Below, piece after piece: positions 5,872-12,418 of a DNA stretch of 13,242 bases. Under the pieces are notes generated by a model that was given only the letters and a program-made list of their open reading frames with translations, was not told the DNA's origin and did no database searches. The DNA lies in NCBI GenBank assembly GCA_051986465.1, contig JBPYFB010000416.1, positions 1-13,242 of the forward strand, in the 5' to 3' direction. Both the position numbers and the translations under genes were made by a program. Within the stretch, counting starts at the first letter, position 1. Each line of letters begins with the position of its first letter. Origin of the DNA: DATEJJ01 sp051986465. GTDB lineage: Bacteria; Actinomycetota; Actinomycetes; Mycobacteriales; Micromonosporaceae.

Positions 5872-6519
5872 GCGGCCGGAGCGCCGGGCGCGTTCGTGGC
5901 TGGCCGCGAGGAACGTGACGGCGGCGGCGGCGAGCAGCACCGCCCACCGGTGGTGCGACGCCGTCCAGTGCGGGTCGTCGGGCAGGGTCGACAGTGCCAC
6001 CGCGCGCGGCAGGAACCAGGTCGCGGCGACGAGCACCAGCACGGCCGGCGCCGCGAAGACACCCGCGCCGCCGTCCGTCGTCAGCCGCTGGGCGATGGCG
6101 GCCAGCGCCAGCGCGGCGCAGACGAGCGTCGCCGCCTCGACGGTGAGCGCCCCGCCGGGCAGGTGTGTCGAGTGTGGACGGTGTGCCATCGCACCGGCGA
6201 GAACGAGGGTGGCCACCCACCACACAGCGATTGCGGGTACGGCGACCGCGACGCGCACCAGGTTGCGGGCGAGCCGGGGCGTCGGCACCGCCGGGGTACT
6301 GCGGGTCGCGGGGTCGTCGAGCAGGAACGCCGCGCCGAGCGCGAGGCAGGCCGCCGCGATGCGGAGCAGGTAGACGAGGTGGGCCACGGCCAGCTTGTCG
6401 GTCAGTGCCTCGGGAACCAGCACGATGGCGAGCCCGAGCGCGGCACCCGCCGCGAGCGGCAACCACCTGATGGCGTGGACGGTCGGGCGCAGCAGCGGGT
6501 ACAGGATCCTGGGATTCAC
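5845..6519 (-). CDS. Six-helix membrane protein, probable second ABC membrane subunit
   Basis: A 224-residue integral membrane protein with hydrophobic spans at about 19-36, 44-67, 91-110, 126-145, 156-172 and 191-206. There is no enzymatic motif and no recognised family. The GTG start shares a 4-nt GTGA overlap with the stop of the permease gene upstream, so the two are translationally coupled. By position it is the last gene of the sigma/anti-sigma/ABC unit and most likely pairs with the 514-residue permease as a channel subunit (inference). The start follows CCCAG/NPRILYP, giving a short positively charged cytoplasmic N-terminus. Its 3' end overlaps the convergent glycosyltransferase gene. 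Confidence 0.8.
   Translation of the reverse strand: MNPRILYPLLRPTVHAIRWLPLAAGAALGLAIVLVPEALTDKLAVAHLVYLLRIAAACLALGAAFLLDDPATRSTPAVPTPRLARNLVRVAVAVPAIAVWWVATLVLAGAMAHRPHSTHLPGGALTVEAATLVCAALALAAIAQRLTTDGGAGVFAAPAVLVLVAATWFLPRAVALSTLPDDPHWTASHHRWAVLLAAAAVTFLAASHERARRSGRSPVAAGHR
5849..5867. terminator. Possible bidirectional hairpin in the overlap of two convergent genes
   Basis: CGGTGACC (5849-5856) and GGCCACCG (5860-5867) pair at 7 of 8 positions around a three-base loop, within the 27-bp overlap of the convergent glycosyltransferase and membrane-protein genes. It could stop transcription from both sides, but the stem is short and lies inside coding sequence. Confidence 0.3.
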
Positions 6520-8060
6520 CGGCACGAGCCGCCTTCTGAACCGGCCGGCGCCGGTACGCCGAGGATCTGCGCGGCCTGCGCGACCGTCGTACCGGGGGCG
6601 GCCAGCGTCGACCAGGATTGCTGCACCCGGGCGGCGACGGTGGCGGTGGGCAGCGCCAGCGCCGCCAGCGCGACCGTCACCTCGGCCTGCGGCACGCCGG
6701 CGCCGAACACGGGCTGACCGAACGAGGGCACACCCCGGTCGTCCGGGTGCTGGACGCGCAGCCGCAGGCCGGTACGGGCCTGCGCGCTGACCTGACCGGC
6801 GAGCCAGGCGACCAGCACGCCCGGGCCACCGCAGGCGACAGGGCCGCCGCCCACCGCCCGCAACGCGACGAGCACGGCGAGGTCCACAGTGGACGCACTG
6901 TCGCCCCAGCGGGTACCGGCGCTGACCGCCTCCGGGGTACCCGCAGCCGCGTCGTCCGCCCGCCACACGTCGCCGAGGCCGGCGCTCACCGAGTCGTTGC
7001 GCCCGAGCACGAGCACGCGCTGGCGCACCGCCAGCGATACCGGGCGGGCGCTTGCGGGTACCTGGGCCAGCACCGCCTGCACGACCCGGTTCCACTCCGG
7101 GATCCAGCCGGTGAAGTCGCCGAAGGCGCAGTAGGTGACGGTCTCCAGCCGCCGGCAGGTCTGCTGCCGCGAGGGGTGGTTCAGCGCCGTCGCGCGGGCC
7201 GCGAGCGCGGCCCGGCTGGGTGGCTGGAGCTGCAGGACGGTTCCGGTCACGGTCAGGGCCAGGGCCAGCACACCGGCGACGGCCACCCGGCGGGATCGGC
7301 CACCCCGGCCCAGTGCGGCGACCGCGAGCAGGCCGGCCAGACCGAGGAGGTATGCGAGGTGAGCCGCTGCCGGGCGCGCCATCAATGCCGCGGGTACCGG
7401 GTCGGGAAACGCCGGATCGCCTTGCCCGACAACGGGTTGCAGCCACTGCGCCGATCCTCCCTGGGTCAGCAGCGGCAGCACGACGAGGCTCGCGAGCAGT
7501 GCGAGCAGGACGAGCGGCGCGGCGATCGCCGAACGGGTCAGCCGGCCCAGCAGCACGCCCAGCGAGCCCAGCAGGAGCACGGTGGCCGGCCCGATCGCCA
7601 GCTCGTACGGGTTGGGGCGCCCCACGGCCGGAGTGAACAGGACCAGCGCGGCGATCCGTACGAGGATCAGCACGGCTCCGAACCCGGCGACCGGTACCAC
7701 GGCGAGCAGGTGCGCGAGCGTACGCGAACGGGGCCGGAGGATGAGCACCTGACCCAGGTGCGCGGTACCGTCGCGGTGCGCGCGCAGTACCGCGAGGTTG
7801 CCGGCGATCAGCGCGGCCGACCCGAGCAGCAGCATCATGCCCAGGTCACTGTCGCGGTCCACGTCCTGCAGCACCGGAAAGTGGTTGACCTCGTTGGCGA
7901 ACCACGTGGAGGCCCACAGGCCCAGCAGGAACAGGGTCGCGGCGACCGTGAGCGGGTGGCGCAGCAGGCGTACCGACTCCACCCGGGCCAGGGCCACGAC
8001 GGCCCGGCGCGGCGCGGTGGCGTCGACCGCGGGTGCCTCGGCGAGCGCGACAGCCGTCAT
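6516..8060 (-). CDS. ABC transporter permease with large C-terminal extracytoplasmic domain
   Basis: 514 residues. The N-terminal half carries about seven hydrophobic spans (about 36-55, 73-93, 117-142, 157-172, 178-199, 232-250 and 258-276), in the style of ABC-2 permeases. The segment VLRAHRDGTAHLGQVLILRP (91-110) between spans looks like the coupling region seen in ABC-2 permeases. The C-terminal 230 residues are mostly soluble and probably outside the membrane. They contain C302 and C311 (the second in TYCAFGDFTGWIPEW), followed by a charged region, C410 and a terminal C513. C302/C311 could form a disulfide. ATG 8058-8060 overlaps the ATPase stop by ATGA, and its own stop overlaps the next gene. 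It is the evident membrane partner of the ATPase at 8057-8899. The transported substrate is unknown. I do not recognise the C-terminal domain. Confidence 0.85.
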   Translation of the reverse strand: MTAVALAEAPAVDATAPRRAVVALARVESVRLLRHPLTVAATLFLLGLWASTWFANEVNHFPVLQDVDRDSDLGMMLLLGSAALIAGNLAVLRAHRDGTAHLGQVLILRPRSRTLAHLLAVVPVAGFGAVLILVRIAALVLFTPAVGRPNPYELAIGPATVLLLGSLGVLLGRLTRSAIAAPLVLLALLASLVVLPLLTQGGSAQWLQPVVGQGDPAFPDPVPAALMARPAAAHLAYLLGLAGLLAVAALGRGGRSRRVAVAGVLALALTVTGTVLQLQPPSRAALAARATALNHPSRQQTCRRLETVTYCAFGDFTGWIPEWNRVVQAVLAQVPASARPVSLAVRQRVLVLGRNDSVSAGLGDVWRADDAAAGTPEAVSAGTRWGDSASTVDLAVLVALRAVGGGPVACGGPGVLVAWLAGQVSAQARTGLRLRVQHPDDRGVPSFGQPVFGAGVPQAEVTVALAALALPTATVAARVQQSWSTLAAPGTTVAQAAQILGVPAPAGSEGGSCR

Positions 8061-8899
8061 GACCGCACCGCCACCGCGTCGATCAGCATGAGGTAACCGT
8101 CCTCAATGGAGGGTTCGATGAGCTCGGCCCCGGGTGGCGGGTCGCCGATGTTGCGGTACGAGCCGGCGCCGGTGCGCCAGGCGGCGAGCGCCCCGGGCGT
8201 ACGGGTCGGGCTGGTCCATACCCGCCCGGCGGCCAGGGCGGCCAGGGCGGTGGGCTCGCCCTCGAACCTGACCTCGCCGTGGTCCAGCACGATGACCCGC
8301 TGGCATACGGTCATCACGTCCTCGGTCTGGTGCGTCGAGAGCAGCACCGTGCGCCCCTCCCCGGTCTGCGCCACCAGTTCCCGGAAGCGCAGCCGCTGTT
8401 CCGGGTCGAGGCCGACGGTGGGCTCGTCCAGGATCACCAGCGCCGGCTCGCCGAGCAGTGCCGCGGCGAGCCCGACCCGTTGCCGCATCCCGCCGGAGAG
8501 CGCCTTGATCCTCGTACCGCGCTGGGCGTCGAGGCCGACCGCGTGCAGCACCCGGCGTACCTCCTCGTGCCGCCCGTGCACGATCTCCTTGAGGATCGCG
8601 ATGTAGTCGACGAACTCGAACGCGGTGAAGCGCGGGTGGAAACCCGGGTTCTGCGGCAGGTACCCGAGGCGACGGCGGATGGCCAGGCGCCCCGCCGGGG
8701 TACCCGGGTCGAAGCCGAAGATGCGCAGCAGCCCCGCGTCGGCCGGCAGCGCGGTGGCCAGGATGCGCAACAGCGTGGTCTTGCCGGCACCGTTGGGCCC
8801 GAGCAGTCCGGTGACTCCGTCGTCGAGCGTGAAGTCCACATCGGACAGTGCAGCGGTGCGCCCGTAGCGCAGCGACAGGCCGGTCGCGGATACCGTCAC
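8057..8899 (-). CDS. ABC transporter ATP-binding protein
   Basis: A 280-residue ATPase with every ABC motif in order: Walker A GPNGAGKTT (34-42), Q-loop LPQN (Q83), signature LSGGMRQRV (134-142), Walker B LVILDEP (154-160), D-loop GLDPE and the H-loop His in STH (H190). It is of the ABC-2 export type (CcmA/drug-export-like) and powers transport through the permease coded next. The GTG start (8897-8899) is preceded by GAGGAG at a good distance and overlaps the stop of the anti-sigma gene (GTGA). The stop overlaps the permease start (ATGA). About 55 residues after the core end the protein; their function is unclear. Confidence 0.95.
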   Translation of the reverse strand: MTVSATGLSLRYGRTAALSDVDFTLDDGVTGLLGPNGAGKTTLLRILATALPADAGLLRIFGFDPGTPAGRLAIRRRLGYLPQNPGFHPRFTAFEFVDYIAILKEIVHGRHEEVRRVLHAVGLDAQRGTRIKALSGGMRQRVGLAAALLGEPALVILDEPTVGLDPEQRLRFRELVAQTGEGRTVLLSTHQTEDVMTVCQRVIVLDHGEVRFEGEPTALAALAAGRVWTSPTRTPGALAAWRTGAGSYRNIGDPPPGAELIEPSIEDGYLMLIDAVAVRS

Positions 8900-9759
8900 C
8901 GGGTTCTCCTCACGTTGTCGAAGTTCGAGCGGACGGCCCAGAGCGCGACCGCCGCGGCTGCCGCGGTACCGGCGAGCACGGCCTGGCCCACGGTGGTGAA
9001 CAGCACCGACCGGCCGGTGGCGGCGTGCACCGTACTGGCGAGCAGCGCGGCCCAGCCGAGCCCGACCGCGACCGCGGCCCGGACCGGCCCCAGCCACGGG
9101 GTCAGCGCCAGGCTCACCAGCGTCAGCGCGAGCGACGGCGCCAGCCAGCCGAGCACCACCGGTCCGTACCCGGGCAGCGCCAGGCTCGCCGCCGCGGTGA
9201 GCAGCGTGGTGGCCGACAGCACCGCCGCGCACCGCAGCAGCAACAGCCGGAAGGTGTGCATCGGGGCGACGACCGTCAGCTCGTAACTGGGATCGACGCC
9301 GGGACCGAAGGAGATCGCCACGCCGATCAGCGGCAGCAGTGGGGCGAGCGCCAGCAGCACGATCGGTACCGCCATCGCCTGCGCCACGTGCGCGGCGGCC
9401 GCGGTGACCGCCAGGGTGAAGGCCACCGCCGCGAGCCAGGACCGGCGCAGGCCCGGGGTCGAGGCGAGCAGCCGCGCGGTGTGCGCCGGTACGCCCGCGT
9501 GCGCGAGCGTCTTCTCGATCAGCCCGGGGCGCGGGGCGTCCAGCCGCGCGTCCAACCGCGCCCAACCCGCGTCGGTCGCCGCCGGGTCGCTGCGCTCGGC
9601 CAGCCGGGCCCGGCAGTGCGGGCAGGCGCCGAGGTGCGCCTCGGTCGACCACAGCCACGGTGGGCGCGCCGAACCCTCGGCGTAGGCGCGCAGGTCATCG
9701 TCTGGCACGTGCCAGTCACGGGAAGTCCAGTCGCGGGATGTCCGGTCACGAGATGTCAT
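8896..9759 (-). CDS. Zinc-finger anti-sigma factor fused to a multi-span membrane domain
   Basis: 287 residues. The cytoplasmic N-terminus (about 1-105) has H42-x3-C46-x2-C49 in AHLGACPHC, the His-Cys-Cys zinc motif of zf-HC2/ZAS anti-sigma factors, followed by a charged helical stretch. About six hydrophobic spans follow (roughly 108-125, 130-150, 173-195, 199-220, 226-245 and 255-275), ending in a basic tail. Known single-span anti-sigma factors hold their ECF sigma at the membrane and release it on a signal. Here the membrane part is much larger, like an ABC subunit. It directly follows the ECF sigma gene (4-nt ATGA overlap) and precedes the ABC ATPase (GTGA overlap), so it probably holds that sigma factor and may sense the state of the transporter (inference). 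Residues 2-16 are three copies of a TSRDx repeat. Confidence 0.85.
   Translation of the reverse strand: MTSRDRTSRDWTSRDWHVPDDDLRAYAEGSARPPWLWSTEAHLGACPHCRARLAERSDPAATDAGWARLDARLDAPRPGLIEKTLAHAGVPAHTARLLASTPGLRRSWLAAVAFTLAVTAAAAHVAQAMAVPIVLLALAPLLPLIGVAISFGPGVDPSYELTVVAPMHTFRLLLLRCAAVLSATTLLTAAASLALPGYGPVVLGWLAPSLALTLVSLALTPWLGPVRAAVAVGLGWAALLASTVHAATGRSVLFTTVGQAVLAGTAAAAAVALWAVRSNFDNVRRTR
9713..9757 (-). repeat. Three tandem 15-bp repeats coding (TSRDx)3 at the anti-sigma N-terminus
   Basis: Three 15-bp units (9713-9727, 9728-9742, 9743-9757) differ at only a few bases; for example CAGTCACGGGAAGTC and CAGTCGCGGGATGTC. They encode TSRDR, TSRDW and TSRDW directly after the initiator Met. Such a unit can gain or lose copies by slippage without shifting the frame. 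Confidence 0.8.
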
Positions 9760-10292
9760 GTCAGGTCCTCGCGCAGTTGCCGCCGGGCGCGCATCGCCCG
9801 GGTCTTCACCGTTCCGACCGGTATGCCGAGCAGCGCCGCCGCCTCCCGGGTACTCAACCCGTCGAGCACGGTCGCCTGCAGCACCGCGCGCAGCTCCGGA
9901 GACAGCCGCGCCAGCGCACCGGCCAGATCGCCGTGCTCGACACCGAGCAGCAGCTCCTCCTCGGCCGAGGGTGCGCTACGGAAGCGGCGCCCGGCCAGCC
10001 GCCGCAGCAGCCGGTCCCGCGCGCCCTGGCCGCGTACCGCGTCGACCAGCCGCCGGAAGCCGATCTGCCAGAGCCAGCCGGCGGCGTCACCCCGCTCGCG
10101 GTACCGGGCGGTGCCGCGCCATACCGCCAGGAACGTCTCCTGTACCGCGTCGTCCACGAGGGCGTCGTCCGGGCACCGGTACCGCAGCCGGGCGGTCAGC
10201 CACGGCGCGTACCGCCGGTACAGGGCCTCGAAGGCGGCCCGGTCGCCGGTCGCCGTCGCGGCCAGCAACTCGTCATCGGTAGGGACGTGCAC
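9756..10292 (-). CDS. ECF-type RNA polymerase sigma factor
   Basis: 178 residues, normal for a group 4 (ECF) sigma factor. Region 2 spans about residues 20-88 (FEALYRRYAPWL, then DDAVQETFLAVWRG, AAGWLWQIGFRRLVDAVRG) for -10 recognition and core binding. Region 4 spans about 124-176 (LARLSPELRAVLQATVL, LSTREAAALLGIPVGTVKTRAMRARRQL) for -35 recognition. There is no region 3 or C-terminal extension. The start is the GTG at 10290-10292; an in-frame stop lies three codons upstream, so no longer start exists, and the ribosome site is weak (GGGG). It lies 14 nt after the etfD stop and overlaps the anti-sigma start by ATGA. It should be held inactive by that membrane protein and probably drives its own operon. 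Target promoters were not identified in the window. Confidence 0.95.
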   Translation of the reverse strand: MHVPTDDELLAATATGDRAAFEALYRRYAPWLTARLRYRCPDDALVDDAVQETFLAVWRGTARYRERGDAAGWLWQIGFRRLVDAVRGQGARDRLLRRLAGRRFRSAPSAEEELLLGVEHGDLAGALARLSPELRAVLQATVLDGLSTREAAALLGIPVGTVKTRAMRARRQLREDLT

Positions 10293-10306
10293 ACCCCATC
10301 ATCGGA

Positions 10307-12418
10307 TCAGCCCGCCGGATCGGTTCGCACCGACCGGAGCAACACCTGGGAAACGTCGACCACCTCGACCTGCTCGCCGGCCGCGCCCTGCTGCTTGCGG
10401 GTCGCCACCCCGTCGGTGAGCAGGACGATGCAGTACGGGCACGCCGCGGTCACCAGCTCCGCGCCGGTACCCAGCGCCTCGTCGGTACGCGTCTCGTTGA
10501 TGCGGGTACCGATCGTCTCCTCCATCCACATGCGCGCGCCGCCGGCACCGCAGCAGAACGACGTGGCGCGGTTGCGCGGCATCTCGGTCAGGCGTACCCC
10601 GGGCACGCTGCCGAGGATCTCCCGGGGCGGGCTGAAGACCCGGTTGTGCCGGCCGAGGTAGCACGGATCGTGGTACGTGACCGCGGTCTCCACCGGGTGC
10701 GCCGGTACCAGCCGGCCGTCGGCGACGAGCGTGGCGAGCAACTGGGTATGGTGCACGACCTCGTATCCGCCGCCGAGTTGCGGGTACTCGTTGCCGATGG
10801 CGTTGAAGCAGTGCGCGCAGGTGACCACGATCCGCTTGGCACCGATCCCGTTGAGCTTCGCCACGTTCTGCTTCGCCAGCTCCTGGAAGAGCAGTTCCTG
10901 GCCGAGCCGGCGGGCCGGGTCGCCGGTACAGGTCTCCTCGCCGCCGAGCACCATGAACTCGACGCCCGCCTCGTGCAGCAGTTCGGCGACGGCGCGGGTG
11001 GTCCGCTTGGCCCGGTCGTCCAGCGAGCCGGCGCAGCCCACCCAGAGCAGGTACTCGACCTCCTCGGGCAGCCGCTCCCCGTCCAGTACCCGCACCTCGA
11101 ACGGCAGCCCGGTAAGCCACTCCAGCCGGGCCCGGGCACCGCGCCCCCACGGGTCGCCCGCGCGCTCCAGGTTGCGCAGCATCACCTGCGCCTCCTTCGG
11201 GAACTGCGACTCGATCAGCACCTGGTACCGGCGCATGTCGACGATGTGGTCGACGTGTTCGATGTCGACCGGGCACTGCTCCACGCAGGCGCCGCAGGTG
11301 ACACACGACCACAGCACATCCGGATCGACGACGCCGCCTGCTTCCGCCGAGCCCACCAGTGGCCGGCCCGCCTCGGCGAGCACGTTCGCGGGCAGCGCGG
11401 CGCGCCCCTGCTCCGAGGGCGCGAGCAGGTACGGCGCCTTGGCCAGCGCGTGGTCGCGCAGCCCCATGATGAGCAGCTTCGGGCTCAGCGGCTTGCCGGT
11501 GTTCCACGCGGGGCACTGCGACTGGCACCGGCCGCACTCGGTACAGGTACCGAAGTCGAGCAGGCCCTTCCAGGTGAAGTCCTCGATGGCGCCGCGGCCT
11601 ATCTTGTCGTCCTCGCCGGGATCCTCGAAGTCCACCGGTGCGCCGCCCGAGTACACCGGCAGCACCGCGCCCAGGGCGCGCGGGCGCCGGGAGAACAACA
11701 CGTTCAGCGGCGCCAGGAAGATGTGCAGGTGCTTGGAGTACACCACGATCACCAGGAACGCCAGCACGACACCGAGCGAGCCGACGACGCCCACCGTCTC
11801 CAGCACGTCGTTGGCGGTGCGGCCGAGCGGGTGCAGCAGGTGCGCAGCGGCGCGCGAGGCGAACGCGCCGTGCGGGTACGGGAAGTTGCCGGTATTGGCC
11901 TGGGCGCCCCGGTACAGCAGCAGCGTCCACATCACGTTGAAGATCATGAAGAGGACGAGCCAGGCGGGCCCGAGGTGCGAGCCGAAGAAGCGCGACCGGC
12001 GCCCCTCCCGCCGCGGGCTGCTCGAAAGCCGGATCACCGCGAACGTGACCAGGCCGCAGAGCACCGCCACGATGAACAGGTCCTCGAGGAAGCCCAACCA
12101 GGTGTCGGTACCGATCAGCGGGATGTGGAAGTCGCGCTGGAACAGCGCGCCGAAGCCCTCCACGATCGTGGCGCCGAGGATCACGAAGCCCCAGAAGACC
12201 GCGAAGTGCGCCGCGCCCGGCACGCTCCACTTGAGCAGCTTGCGCTGGCCGAATACCTCGGTCGCGAGGGCACCCAGCCGGGTACCCACGTCGCTGGTGC
12301 GCCCGGGCTCCACCGGCTGCCCGGCGCGGGCCAACCGGTACAGCATGAAGGCGCGGCGGCCGGCCAGGGCGAACGCCGCCACGGTGATCGCGAGACCGAG
12401 CACGAGTCGGACTAGCAA
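10307..12418 (-). CDS. etfD: Membrane Fe-S oxidoreductase EtfD (ETF:quinone electron transfer, Rv0338c-like)
   Basis: A 703-residue protein. The N-terminal third has about five to six membrane spans (about 4-20, 68-90, 112-130, 151-170, 209-228) with several His residues (H71, H148, H230) that could ligate heme, like nitrate-reductase gamma subunits. Two [4Fe-4S] motifs follow: CTECGRCQSQCP (C292/295/298/302) and CVTCGACVEQCP (C372/375/378/382). Then come two HdrD-type CCG repeats, the second canonical (C586, FCCGAGG at 621-627, C660/C663), the first reduced to C462, C497, C534 and C537. This matches mycobacterial EtfD, which takes electrons from ETF during acyl-CoA oxidation and reduces quinone. 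Its place directly after etfA supports this. The TTG start (12416-12418), chosen for the GGAGG just upstream, overlaps the etfA stop. A larger upstream frame exists but only shadows etfA. Confidence 0.9.
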   Translation of the reverse strand: MLVRLVLGLAITVAAFALAGRRAFMLYRLARAGQPVEPGRTSDVGTRLGALATEVFGQRKLLKWSVPGAAHFAVFWGFVILGATIVEGFGALFQRDFHIPLIGTDTWLGFLEDLFIVAVLCGLVTFAVIRLSSSPRREGRRSRFFGSHLGPAWLVLFMIFNVMWTLLLYRGAQANTGNFPYPHGAFASRAAAHLLHPLGRTANDVLETVGVVGSLGVVLAFLVIVVYSKHLHIFLAPLNVLFSRRPRALGAVLPVYSGGAPVDFEDPGEDDKIGRGAIEDFTWKGLLDFGTCTECGRCQSQCPAWNTGKPLSPKLLIMGLRDHALAKAPYLLAPSEQGRAALPANVLAEAGRPLVGSAEAGGVVDPDVLWSCVTCGACVEQCPVDIEHVDHIVDMRRYQVLIESQFPKEAQVMLRNLERAGDPWGRGARARLEWLTGLPFEVRVLDGERLPEEVEYLLWVGCAGSLDDRAKRTTRAVAELLHEAGVEFMVLGGEETCTGDPARRLGQELLFQELAKQNVAKLNGIGAKRIVVTCAHCFNAIGNEYPQLGGGYEVVHHTQLLATLVADGRLVPAHPVETAVTYHDPCYLGRHNRVFSPPREILGSVPGVRLTEMPRNRATSFCCGAGGARMWMEETIGTRINETRTDEALGTGAELVTAACPYCIVLLTDGVATRKQQGAAGEQVEVVDVSQVLLRSVRTDPAG

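Noticed and set aside
6520..7446. Long upstream extension of the 224-residue membrane protein
   Set aside because: It overlaps the permease C-terminal domain in another frame and is Arg/Gly-rich. The GTGA overlap at 6516-6519 gives the natural start.
6618..8096. Plus-strand 492-residue open frame opposite the permease
   Set aside because: It is an antisense shadow with Gln/Arg/His-rich composition and no ribosome site. The permease frame has coherent membrane spans and coupled junctions.
8900..9658. Extension of the ABC ATPase upstream of its GTG start
   Set aside because: It lies over the anti-sigma membrane domain in a different frame. The ATPase fold begins right after GTG 8899, which has a GAGGAG ribosome site.
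8848..10419. Plus-strand 523-residue open frame across the sigma and anti-sigma genes
   Set aside because: It spans two well-supported minus-strand genes, has repetitive Arg/Gln/Ser composition and no domain.
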